The notes under the pieces were generated by a model. The model was not told the origin of the DNA, did not search any database, and saw only the letters and a list, made by a program, of their open reading frames with translations. A DNA stretch of 64,000 nucleotides, taken from assembly GCA_022226955.1 (NCBI GenBank), contig CP092079.1:833772-897771 (forward strand), in the 5' to 3' direction. The stretch comes from Nitrospira sp. (GTDB taxonomy: Bacteria > Nitrospirota > Nitrospiria > Nitrospirales > Nitrospiraceae). A program made the position numbers and the translations under genes. How positions within the stretch are numbered: the first letter of the stretch is position 1; the number at the start of each line of letters is the position of its first letter. Shown in pieces: positions 36,650-45,214 of the stretch.

Positions 36650-37993
36650 TCAACCTGAAGCACCGCCGAACGACGGGGATGCCTGTGAGTAGACGGGATT
36701 CTGGCCTTGCGCGCGAGCGATGCTCGTGAGTGCCGCTCCTAACATGCCAATAAACAGGTTGGCTCCAAGATCGCCGCTGAACTGAGCATTAATGATGGAG
36801 GCGATGTAGCTTGCCGTAAGTCCTGCCAGCAACATGTGATGACTAGGCGTTAATCGGTATTTCAACGCGCGCATAAGAGCCAGCAGCGGACAGATGAAGG
36901 CGAATGTCAGAAGGCCGAACCCCACTAAGCCATTTTCATAGGTGACTTCAAGGAACACGTTATGCGGGTATGATCGTGCATCTTTACCTAAGGCGAGATA
37001 ACCAAAGTCGCCGGTTCCGTGCCCAACTAGTAACGCAATGGGGTCGGAGTCCGCGATCGCGGTTATCGCGACCGTATAGGCTGGCAAACGCAGTGAGAGG
37101 TTTTGAATCTTCTCAACGAAACGTTCCTGAATAAACCCTTGCGGTAACATGGTAAAAACTCCGATTGCTCCTGCGAGAAGCACGCCTCCCACAACGACGG
37201 CAACACTTATTCGCGCCATAGCGCCTTTAGCCAGGAGTATGGGAGTAGATATGAATGAGGCGATCAATGCCACGAGCGGCCCTTTCGATCCAGTTGCAAT
37301 GAGATACATAAACGCCAGACTGCTAAGAGGCAGACACCATAGAATATCGATCCATTGGCGACGAATGGCGACATAGGTCGCAAATACGGTGATTGCCAGA
37401 GCCAAATGCCTGGCAAGCAGAATGGGGTTGCCTTCCTCGCCAAAGCGAAGCCGAAAGAAACGATTTGCCCCACGAATCATGTCAATTGGATTGCCGAAGG
37501 TAAGCGCGGTGATGCCAATCAGAAGTACGCCGCCCATGACCAAACCATTCAGAAACGATTTGGCCGATGAGATATCGTCGGCTAAGTTATAGATGACCGT
37601 CCCTAATGCCCAGAAGTATGCGACGGTCATAATCGCTTTAGTGGCCCCATACACGGGGGCTCTCGAATATAGGATCCCCAAAGCGAGAAAAGTGCTGAGA
37701 GCCAAATACGACAATAACACCGGTGAGCCGACCCTGATCGACACACCTGTCAAAAACAGAAATATAAAAGCAGCAACAATGAAGCTGAAAAATATTCCAC
37801 GCACATTGGGGATTTGATAGAGGTCTGTCATTGGCATGGATAGTTGAATAAACACGCCAATTCCAAACATGAATAGGCTTGCAGTCCGCCGCGGACGGAT
37901 GACACCACGTGGCGTCTCAGCGTCAGGATGTTGCACGTATGTACTATCCTTTGGGCGAGATGCTGATTGAAGCAGGATTGACTGAGACTTCAT
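36650..37993 (-). CDS. O-antigen ligase / polymerase (Wzy/WaaL-like) membrane protein
   Basis: 447 aa with about 11 membrane segments and a large periplasmic loop (about 280-350) bearing GHGTGDFGYLALGKDARSYPHNVFLEVTYENG. The H-x-x-x-L-x-x-x-x-x-x-G pattern (PHNVFLEVTYENG) is that of the Wzy_C/O-antigen ligase family. It polymerises or transfers lipid-linked repeats in the periplasm. Polymerase and ligase cannot be separated by sequence. Start at the ATG with GAGGG 9 nt upstream; a TTG one codon earlier is in frame. Confidence 0.87.
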   Translation of the reverse strand: MKSQSILLQSASRPKDSTYVQHPDAETPRGVIRPRRTASLFMFGIGVFIQLSMPMTDLYQIPNVRGIFFSFIVAAFIFLFLTGVSIRVGSPVLLSYLALSTFLALGILYSRAPVYGATKAIMTVAYFWALGTVIYNLADDISSAKSFLNGLVMGGVLLIGITALTFGNPIDMIRGANRFFRLRFGEEGNPILLARHLALAITVFATYVAIRRQWIDILWCLPLSSLAFMYLIATGSKGPLVALIASFISTPILLAKGAMARISVAVVVGGVLLAGAIGVFTMLPQGFIQERFVEKIQNLSLRLPAYTVAITAIADSDPIALLVGHGTGDFGYLALGKDARSYPHNVFLEVTYENGLVGFGLLTFAFICPLLALMRALKYRLTPSHHMLLAGLTASYIASIINAQFSGDLGANLFIGMLGAALTSIARAQGQNPVYSQASPSFGGASG

Positions 37994-38007
37994 CAATTGA
38001 TTCCCTC

Positions 38008-39468
38008 TTACGCCGCAGCACGATTCGCGCGTATTTGTCCGATCATTCGACTGATCGCAGGGGCTATCGCGTTCAGGTCGCTGAGCCTGATTGTGTTAGT
38101 CGCAAACAATAGGGCGGTCGCGATAGCGCAGCAGCCAGCCTGGAGGAGAAAAGAATCTTGGGTGTAGGACGTAGCTATTAGCAAGAGTAGCAGCGGCACG
38201 GCAGCTCGAATAGTCACCATGAGCAACGTGTAACGTGTGTGCTGATCACTGCCAGCCAGCATCCAGGCACCGACCAGGTTGCCAAGAAATCCTGTCGCAA
38301 TGAGCGCCATAGCTGCACCCAGTCCCCCATATCGCGGCACAAGTAAACCTGTACAGGTCACGATCATAAATAACTGAGGGATCGTTAATAGAAAGGCTTT
38401 CCTTGATTCTCCATTGCCAATGAGAATAGTTGAGAACAGATAATTGACGATTGCAAAGGCTATCCACACACTCAGCGCCTGCATTGTACTGACGCCACTG
38501 GCATATTTCTCAGAATAGAGAACCGTCATGAGCGGCTCTGATAGCAGGATGAGAGCAATGGCACATACCGATAACATAGCTGTCGTGATGCGCACGATCG
38601 CGACTTGCTGAGCCTCATCAGCTGATTGCTGTGCCGACAAATACCCAAGCACGGCTGGGCGGATTGACTCAAAAATACGCTGCAAGATCGCTGGAATCTG
38701 CATTGCCGCGGAGTACACGGCCAGTGCCGCCGTGCCCATGTAGGTTGTAAGTATCAGATCTGAGGCTCGCACCGTGATGGCCGACATGAGTGAGCCACCA
38801 TAGAGCCAGCCGCCAAATTTGAGCAGCTCAGTGCTGCGGGAATGTCGAAATGTCGGAGCGAACAGCATCGGCATCCTTCCCCAGATCACACCGATACCGA
38901 CGATCCGAGAAATGATCATTCCCCAGAGCAGAGAGCTAAGGCCTAATCCCATAAGGATGCTGCCGATTGAGAGAATTGCGCGGAGTATCTCAATGCCAGC
39001 ACTCAAGGCAGAGAGTCGTACAAACTGTTTTGCACCGACAAGCAGTGACATGACTATTTGCAGGCCTGTCGTTAGAAATGCAATTGGCATGACGAATGCT
39101 GCATGTTGTTGAAAGTCTTGGTAGGGCCACAGTGACACCAGCAAAGGTGTCGCAAGCCCGGCCGCGAGACAGGCGATCGCTGAGGTAGTCACCGTCATAG
39201 TCAAGAGATAGCGTGACGTTTGAATAAATTCGGCAGATTCGACGGGCAAGAGCGAAAGAGATTTAATCGCTGTATTTCTCAGTCCGATGTCCCCCAGCAA
39301 TGCCGCAAATTGGACGACGGCCATGACTAAGAAATATGCGCCTAACTCTTCCTGTGACAACGATCGAGCTGCAATCATAATCGTCAGGAGCGAGGCGGCC
39401 ATCCCAAGTAGATTGCCTCCTCCAGACAAGACAATTGCCGACAAGTATGAAGTTTTTTCTTTTTCCAT
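38008..39468 (-). CDS. Wzx-type polysaccharide flippase
   Basis: 486 aa with about 14 membrane segments and no soluble domain. It starts MEKEKTSYLSAIVLSGGGNLLGMAASLLTIMI-like, the standard first helix of MOP-superfamily flippases, with ARSLSQEELGAYFL following. It should move the undecaprenyl-linked repeat across the inner membrane. It sits 14 bp before the ligase/polymerase gene on the same strand, as expected for a Wzx/Wzy pathway. Confidence 0.88.
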   Translation of the reverse strand: MEKEKTSYLSAIVLSGGGNLLGMAASLLTIMIAARSLSQEELGAYFLVMAVVQFAALLGDIGLRNTAIKSLSLLPVESAEFIQTSRYLLTMTVTTSAIACLAAGLATPLLVSLWPYQDFQQHAAFVMPIAFLTTGLQIVMSLLVGAKQFVRLSALSAGIEILRAILSIGSILMGLGLSSLLWGMIISRIVGIGVIWGRMPMLFAPTFRHSRSTELLKFGGWLYGGSLMSAITVRASDLILTTYMGTAALAVYSAAMQIPAILQRIFESIRPAVLGYLSAQQSADEAQQVAIVRITTAMLSVCAIALILLSEPLMTVLYSEKYASGVSTMQALSVWIAFAIVNYLFSTILIGNGESRKAFLLTIPQLFMIVTCTGLLVPRYGGLGAAMALIATGFLGNLVGAWMLAGSDQHTRYTLLMVTIRAAVPLLLLLIATSYTQDSFLLQAGCCAIATALLFATNTIRLSDLNAIAPAISRMIGQIRANRAAA

Positions 39469-39673
39469 TCAATCAATCGCACGCTTGTAATTCCCACCCT
39501 GCAGGCACGGTCATTTTGATGGAGGGGGCGGGAGATTGCTTAGCAGTCTGTGAGATTGTCTCGTTTCAGTGGTTTGTTTTAGAGTGATGAACGATAGGTA
39601 GCGCTAACTCGAGATGGAGCGACGTGAACATGGTGATTTTTTGTCCTGCATTGTGACTTGATGAAATACCGGT

Positions 39674-40774
39674 TTACACTCCCAGCAATTGTCCGAGCTG
39701 CTCTACAATTCGCTCTGCCGTTTTCCCATCCCACTTCGGCGGAATCGCGCCCTTCTTCCACTGCCCTGCCATCAGTCGCGCGAGTGCCGATGGTAGTTTG
39801 GTTGGGTCGGTGCCGATTAATTCATTCGTGCCGATGGTGATAGTCTCCGGGCGTTCGGTGTTGTCACGCAAGGTGAGGCATGGGATGCCGAGCACGGTGG
39901 TTTCTTCAGTGATGCCGCCTGAATCCGTAATCACCCCCTTGGCATGTTTCACGAGGTAGTTGAATTCCAGATAGCCCAACGGATCGACATAGTGCATTGA
40001 AGGGAGTGCGTTCCCAGATTCACGCAGATTCTTGGCGGTTCTCGGATGGACCGGAAACACGACTGGCAGGCCATCTGTATTGGCGGCAATGGCTTGCAGG
40101 AGTCCCAGCAGTTGCTGCTCTCCATCCACATTCGCCGGGCGATGCAGGGTAAGGACAAAATACTTCCCTGATTCCAGATTCAGCTGGCTCCAACAGTCCG
40201 GTGGACGCAAGCGCGGGAGCTGTTTGAGCAAAGTATCGATCATGGTGTTGCCGACGAAGAAGATACGGTCGTCTGTGACACCGGCGCGGCGCAGATTCTC
40301 GTTTGCCGTCTCGCTGGTGGTGAAGAACCAGTTGGTGATGGAGTCGGTGACGACACGGTTGATTTCCTCGGGCATCGTCCAGTCGCCTGAACGGATGCCG
40401 CCTTCCACATGAGCAACGGGTATTCCTAATTTGCGGGCAACAATGGAACAGGCCATGGTTGAGGTAACATCTCCTACGACCAGACAGGCCGCACTCTTTT
40501 CTTTTAACAACACCTTTTCGTAATTCACCATAATGGCCGCGGTCTGCTCTGCCTGTGTGCCGGAGCCAACTTCAAGATTGATATCTGGGGCCGGGATGCC
40601 GAGCTCCTCGAAGAAGCTGCCGGACATGGCGCGATCATAATGCTGACCGGTATGGATCAGGCGAAACCGGAGGCCGCCTCCCCGTTTCTCCGCGGCATTC
40701 AGTGCGTCGATGATCGGCGCAATTTTCATGAAGTTGGGTCGCGCTCCGGCGATGAGATCTATGCGTTGTATCAT
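39674..40774 (-). CDS. wecB: UDP-N-acetylglucosamine 2-epimerase (non-hydrolysing)
   Basis: 366 aa, GT-B-like fold. Motifs: GARPNFMKIAP at the N terminus, HTGQHYD, HVEGGIRSGD, and DSGGITEE near 275. It interconverts UDP-GlcNAc and UDP-ManNAc to supply ManNAc units for EPS. Length matches the family. It lies 205 bp upstream of the flippase gene. No good ribosome site is seen before the ATG. A motif shared with the gmd upstream region lies 63-106 bp before the start. Confidence 0.93.
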   Translation of the reverse strand: MIQRIDLIAGARPNFMKIAPIIDALNAAEKRGGGLRFRLIHTGQHYDRAMSGSFFEELGIPAPDINLEVGSGTQAEQTAAIMVNYEKVLLKEKSAACLVVGDVTSTMACSIVARKLGIPVAHVEGGIRSGDWTMPEEINRVVTDSITNWFFTTSETANENLRRAGVTDDRIFFVGNTMIDTLLKQLPRLRPPDCWSQLNLESGKYFVLTLHRPANVDGEQQLLGLLQAIAANTDGLPVVFPVHPRTAKNLRESGNALPSMHYVDPLGYLEFNYLVKHAKGVITDSGGITEETTVLGIPCLTLRDNTERPETITIGTNELIGTDPTKLPSALARLMAGQWKKGAIPPKWDGKTAERIVEQLGQLLGV

Positions 40775-41235
40775 ATGGTCTGGTTTATTCCGGTTCTGCT
40801 CATGTTGAGGTTTATGTGACTAATCGATTGCATCACGAGGAACTACTTATCTGATTTAGATCTAATGGGCAACAAGGAAGTGATCTTCAGCTAATCATTC
40901 GTGTTCCATGGAAGGTAGCGTGTTGCTTGGAATACGACTTTCTTGATGGTTGGTTTTTCCGTCAGGGGCACTTTCTCGGCTCTTGCGTCTTGTGCCCAAT
41001 AACCTAACTAGTTCGCGATCGCTCTATTAAGGTCGCTCGTCTCAACAATCATGGTTGTCGGAGCAAAACTTAGACCATAAAGGTTCAGTACTCACCTCTG
41101 CATGGTCAATGAGTTAGCCCTGTCGGGCTAATGGGAATCTGTATGGATGCAGGTTGGACCGTACAGAAATGAAACTTGATGATGGTGGTTACCGAAATCG
41201 ACGCCGAAACAATATTGAAGGAGAGAAGGTTGCTC
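40775..41235. other. 461-bp intergenic region between wecB and fcl
   Basis: No gene seen. It holds the upstream region of wecB (minus strand) with the repeated motif at 40837-40880, and the downstream region of fcl with a 7-bp hairpin TTAGCCC/GGGCTAA (41114-41131, 4-nt loop) that lacks a T tail. It is clearly AT-richer than the flanking genes. Confidence 0.5.
40837..40880 (-). repeat. Upstream motif, copy 1 (wecB)
   Basis: On the minus strand it reads CTTCCTTGTTGCCCATTAG, about 10 variable bases, then GATAAGTAGTTCCTC. A very similar block lies upstream of gmd at 43316-43360. Both are 50-110 bp before a minus-strand start codon and outside coding sequence, so a shared promoter or regulator site is likely. 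Confidence 0.55.
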
Positions 41236-42198
41236 TCAGAACTGCACCTCACGCAGCTTGGTGCGATTGTCGAAATACCACTGGACGGTCTTTTTGAGTC
41301 CCTCACGCAAGCGATGGCGTGCTTGAAAGCCGAAGAGCTCTTTGGCGCGGGTGACGTCGAGGCAGCGGCGGGGCTGGCCGTTGGGCTTAGTGCGGTCCCA
41401 CTTGATGGGACCGGCGAAGCCGGTTTCTTTGGCGATGAGCTCCGCCAGATTGCGAATGGCGACTTCCTCCCCTGTTCCTAAATTGACGGGAAGGCTATCG
41501 CTGTACTGCTCCGCGGCGAGCAGAATGCCTTCTGCGGCGTCTTCAACGTAGAGAAATTCTCGGCTTGGCGAGCCATCGCCCCATAGTTCGACATGGTCTT
41601 TCTTTAAATCCTTCGCTTCTCCGAATTTCCGGATCAGCGCTGGGATGACATGTGAGGTCTTGAGATCGAAATTATCCCGTGGTCCATAGAGATTGACCGG
41701 AAACAAAACGATGGAATTGAAGTCATACTGTTGGCGATAGGCCTGCGACTGGGCGAGCATCATCTTTTTGGCCAAGCCGTACGGTGCATTGGTTTCTTCC
41801 GGGTAGCCATTCCAGATGTCGTCTTCTTTGAACGGAATCGGCGCGAATTTTGGATAGGCGCAGATGGTGCCGAGCGCCACGAATTTTTTCAGGCCTACCT
41901 GGCGCCCAACTTCAATGAGTTGCGTGCCCATCATCAAGTTGTCATAGAAAAAACGACCTGGGTTGGCCTGGTTGGCTCCGATGCCGCCGACTCGCGCCGC
42001 GAGATGGATGACAAGGTCGGGCTTCGCGTCACTGTAGAGTTGTTTGACGGCATCCATCTCAACAAGGTCATAGTCTATGCTCCGCGGGATGACAATGTCC
42101 TTACATCCCTTGGCGCGCAGTTGCTCGACGACGAACGAGCCGAGGAATCCAGCCCCACCGGTGACAACGACGCGTTTTTCTGTCCAGAAAGCTGTCAT
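41236..42198 (-). CDS. fcl: GDP-L-fucose synthase
   Basis: 320 aa short-chain dehydrogenase of the extended type. Rossmann GGAGFLGS near the N terminus, active-site region with GTICAYP, and YGLAKKM as the YxxxK catalytic pair. It does the last epimerase/reductase step from GDP-4-keto-6-deoxymannose to GDP-L-fucose using NADPH. The gmd gene directly upstream makes its substrate. The ATG gives MTAFWTEKR; a TTG three codons earlier with GAGAGG just before is a real alternative and would place the start one base before the gmd stop. Confidence 0.93.
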   Translation of the reverse strand: MTAFWTEKRVVVTGGAGFLGSFVVEQLRAKGCKDIVIPRSIDYDLVEMDAVKQLYSDAKPDLVIHLAARVGGIGANQANPGRFFYDNLMMGTQLIEVGRQVGLKKFVALGTICAYPKFAPIPFKEDDIWNGYPEETNAPYGLAKKMMLAQSQAYRQQYDFNSIVLFPVNLYGPRDNFDLKTSHVIPALIRKFGEAKDLKKDHVELWGDGSPSREFLYVEDAAEGILLAAEQYSDSLPVNLGTGEEVAIRNLAELIAKETGFAGPIKWDRTKPNGQPRRCLDVTRAKELFGFQARHRLREGLKKTVQWYFDNRTKLREVQF

Positions 42199-42207
42199 GC
42201 GTATCAA

Positions 42208-43215
42208 TTATCCTCTCTTCCTCGTTCCATCCAACTTTTCTTTTTCCGCTGCAAGATCCGCGTCGACCATCATGTTGACGAGTTCGTGAAATCCGACCTT
42301 GGGTTTCCAGCCAAGCTCTTTTTGGGCCTTCGCAGGATCTCCGATGAGCAGATCGACTTCAGTCGGGCGATAGTACTTGGCATCGATCTTCACGTGCTGT
42401 TTCCAGTCCAACTTGAGTCGATCGAAGGTAAGTTCGAGAAATTCTTTGACGGTGTGAGTCTCCCCTGTCGCCACGACATAATCGTCCGGTTTATCCGCCT
42501 GCAGCATCATCCACATGGCTTCGATATAGTCTCCGGCAAAGCCCCAGTCGCGTTTGGCATCGAGGTTGCCTAGAAAGAGGTCCTTCTGAACTCCCAACTT
42601 AATGCGCGCGGCAGCCTGGGTGATCTTGCGAGTCACGAAGGTTTCGCCTCGACGGGGCGACTCATGATTGAAGAGGATGCCGTTGCAGGCGAACAGATTG
42701 TAGGCCTCCCGGTAGTTCACTGTAATCCAGTATGCATAGACCTTGGCCGCGCCGTATGGACTGCGCGGATAGAAGGGCGTGGTTTCTCGTTGCGGCACTT
42801 CCAACACCTTCCCGTACATTTCGCTCGAAGAGGCCTGGTAAAACTTTGGAGTCAGACCCGATTCTCGAACGGCTTCTAAAAGACGAATGGCGCCTAAGCC
42901 GGTAATTTCCCCAGTATATTCTGGAACGTCGAAACTGACGCGGACATGGCTCTGCGCTCCGAGATTGTATATTTCATCGGGCTGGATCGTGCGGATGATG
43001 TGATTGAGCGAGCTCGCATCGTTTAAATCCCCGTAAACGAGTTTGAGCCGGGCGTTAGGCACGTGCGGGTCTTCATAGATGGGATCGATCCGCCCGGTGT
43101 TGAACGAGCTGGATCGGCGAATGATGCCGTAGACTTCGTAGCCTTTGGCCAGCAGAAATTCGGCGAGATAGGATCCATCTTGTCCGGTAATGCCGGTGAT
43201 CAGGGCTTTTTTCAC
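42208..43215 (-). CDS. gmd: GDP-mannose 4,6-dehydratase
   Basis: 335 aa. Starts [18 protein letters not shown], the usual Gmd N terminus; SSSEMYGK and [12 protein letters not shown] hold the catalytic Thr/Ser, Glu, Tyr and Lys. It converts GDP-mannose to GDP-4-keto-6-deoxymannose for the fucose pathway with Fcl. A GTG start with GGAG 8 nt before fits the family's length; the frame runs 16 codons further but without homology. About 9 bp separate its stop from the chosen fcl start. Confidence 0.94.
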   Translation of the reverse strand: MKKALITGITGQDGSYLAEFLLAKGYEVYGIIRRSSSFNTGRIDPIYEDPHVPNARLKLVYGDLNDASSLNHIIRTIQPDEIYNLGAQSHVRVSFDVPEYTGEITGLGAIRLLEAVRESGLTPKFYQASSSEMYGKVLEVPQRETTPFYPRSPYGAAKVYAYWITVNYREAYNLFACNGILFNHESPRRGETFVTRKITQAAARIKLGVQKDLFLGNLDAKRDWGFAGDYIEAMWMMLQADKPDDYVVATGETHTVKEFLELTFDRLKLDWKQHVKIDAKYYRPTEVDLLIGDPAKAQKELGWKPKVGFHELVNMMVDADLAAEKEKLDGTRKRG

Positions 43216-43315
43216 GATCAGATCTCCAATATATGAGTATGTTGTGCCTGCCGTAGAATCCATATCCGTCTCCGGCTCGCTGGCCGATCAGCCTGTCTTT
43301 GTTTACATGCTGCTT

Positions 43316-43360
43316 GAGGAAAATACTTATCTCATTCCTGCTAATTGGGCAACAAGGAAC
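43316..43360 (-). repeat. Upstream motif, copy 2 (gmd)
   Basis: On the minus strand GTTCCTTGTTGCCCAATTAG, 8 variable bases, then GAGATAAGTATTTTCCTC. It matches copy 1 upstream of wecB at both ends with a variable middle. It lies about 100 bp upstream of the chosen gmd start and just after the stop of the TPR gene. Confidence 0.55.
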
Positions 43361-43363
43361 CTA

Positions 43364-43861
43364 TTACTTTACGTTTCGCAGAAGGTTCTGCCAGGCGTGG
43401 AGGTGTTGGCTGGTTCCCGCTTTCTGGTTATTTTGTGCAGATCGTTGCTCGGCTTGGCTCCGTCCCGTACTCAGCGTATCGATGCGCTCTCCGACATCCC
43501 GATACAGACTGTTTTCCCGCCGGAGCCAGCGATAGGCTTCGAGGGCTTCCGCGGTGCGGCTGAGCGATTCGAGCGTGCGTCCGAGCACATAGAGGATCTG
43601 CACGATGTCTTTTGTCGATGCACCGGGTGACTTGAGGGCATTACGAAAGGCCGTGACCGCGTCTTCGTATCGGTCGCAGGATTTTTGCGAGAGTCCGATC
43701 TGCGCGTAGGCTTTCAAGGCGAGAGCGGGATCGCCTATGGCCTTTTCGAATTGCTCGATCGATTGCTTGAAGAGACCAGCTTTTCGTAAGGCGATACCTC
43801 GTTCATAGGCTTCTGCAGCAAGGTCGTTGAGAGACGATTGAGGATCATGTGACTCAGGCAT
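43364..43861 (-). CDS. TPR protein, paralogue of the EPS ATPase tail
   Basis: 165 aa, cytoplasmic, about three TPR motifs (residues 14-125) and a polar C terminus ending in a Trp-containing helix (HAWQNLLRN). Residues 15-130 align throughout with about 315-430 of the ATPase encoded at 11495-12907, sharing KAHAQIG/KAYAQIG, AFR.AL and YRDV. The ATPase domain itself is absent. It may bind the same partner as the ATPase tail. AAAGGAG lies 12 nt before the ATG. It diverges from the type II secretion genes across a 236-bp spacer. Confidence 0.75.
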   Translation of the reverse strand: MPESHDPQSSLNDLAAEAYERGIALRKAGLFKQSIEQFEKAIGDPALALKAYAQIGLSQKSCDRYEDAVTAFRNALKSPGASTKDIVQILYVLGRTLESLSRTAEALEAYRWLRRENSLYRDVGERIDTLSTGRSQAEQRSAQNNQKAGTSQHLHAWQNLLRNVK

Positions 43862-44097
43862 GCTGACACAACTCCTTTAACCGACAACAGATTGCTCGTA
43901 AATTAGCCTGGAGTCAGCAAGCCCCAGACCATGATGGCCATATAAACACATCTACTGTATCAATAGATTAAGATTTAGCAAATTCGTGATAGCCGTTCAG
44001 CTGACCTTGGCTAAGCAACTTGACAAAAGTATTGCCTGTGGATCTCTCGATGCGTAGTATGGACTGACGTTCATTTGTCAGAAAGACACAGACCGGC

Positions 44098-44982
44098 ATG
44101 GATATCCTCGGCGATCAACCTGTTCGACGGCTGACCATTGGCGCGTATATCGCGGTGGGCGCATTGCTCATTGCGCATGGGGTCAATGCGTTTGTGGCTG
44201 CGGCGTTAGCCCTTCCGCCGGCGAAGGGTGCGGCTTCTCAAACCACTCAAGCGGCGGCTCCGGTGGCATTGGTGCCGCAGCAATGGGTAGATCAAATTCA
44301 GTCGAGCGGCCTCTTTCTCCTACCTGCTGCCCCGCGTGGAATAAGCGGTGCGCCGGGGACTATTTCACAAACACCGGTGCGGGCGGCTTTGGGTGTGGCG
44401 AACAAGCTTCGACTCTTAGGCGTCGTCCTGGGAAGCGAACGCGGAGTGTTTGCGATTGTCGAGGAATTGGCGACGAAGCGGCAGGTGCTCTATCGGTTGC
44501 ACGATCAAATACCGGACCTGGGGGAGGTCAGCGCTATCCGCCGGGATGGCTTGCTCATTCGGAGTGGTGATCAGGAAGAGCTTCTGGAGCTGTCTCCAGT
44601 CGACAAGCCGCCGACCCCGATGACGACGGCCGGCGCTCCTGCGTTAGCCGCTCCCGGGCTTCCCCTTACAAAAGTCGTTGATCGACGGGAGGTTGAAGCG
44701 GCAATGGCCGACTTGCCGAAGCTGTTGACTCAAGCCCGTGCCGTGCCGTTCATGGTTAATGGCGCTCCCAACGGATATCGCATGGACTACATCGCTCCAG
44801 CCAGTTTCTATGAGAAGATCGGCATCCAATCTGGAGATGTGCTTCAGCGGGTCAACGGCGTGGATGTGCGCGATCCTTCCACGATGCTCAGTCTGTTCCA
44901 GCAGTTGAAAAACGAACGAACCGTGAAAGTGGACATGGTCCGCAATAATCAGAAGACCACCATGACCTTTGAGCTGCGATAA
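44098..44982 (+). CDS. gspC: Type II secretion protein GspC
   Basis: 294 aa inner-membrane protein. One TM helix (about 12-36), an Ala/Pro linker, a homology-region domain (about 98-165, NKLRLLGVVLGSERGVFAIVEE) that contacts the secretin, and a C-terminal PDZ-like domain (about 205-294, FYEKIGIQSGDVLQRVNG). It normally links the inner-membrane platform to GspD. It is the first gene of the operon, yet gspD does not follow; a 232-bp gap precedes gspE. Confidence 0.88.
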   Translation: MDILGDQPVRRLTIGAYIAVGALLIAHGVNAFVAAALALPPAKGAASQTTQAAAPVALVPQQWVDQIQSSGLFLLPAAPRGISGAPGTISQTPVRAALGVANKLRLLGVVLGSERGVFAIVEELATKRQVLYRLHDQIPDLGEVSAIRRDGLLIRSGDQEELLELSPVDKPPTPMTTAGAPALAAPGLPLTKVVDRREVEAAMADLPKLLTQARAVPFMVNGAPNGYRMDYIAPASFYEKIGIQSGDVLQRVNGVDVRDPSTMLSLFQQLKNERTVKVDMVRNNQKTTMTFELR

Positions 44983-45214
44983 GTTTTTTCGCATTCTTTC
45001 CGGCATATTCCAGGCTCATTACGTCTTCCCAGAACAGCAGTTATCAATCGTGCGTTCACAGGGTTTTCCGCAGGTGTGATCCCTGGTCGTGCATTGCAGA
45101 CATCCTTGCTTTACTTATGGTTATACAAAGAAACTTGGAATTATCCTTCAAGCCGGTTAGTCTAAGTGGTCTCCCTATAAATGACGAATGGTGAGATGAG
45201 GTCCGGAGCGCGCA

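Noticed and set aside
41114-41131. Hairpin TTAGCCC/GGGCTAA after fcl as a terminator
   Set aside because: No T tract follows on either strand and it is about 105 bp from the fcl stop, so it is described only as part of the intergenic region.
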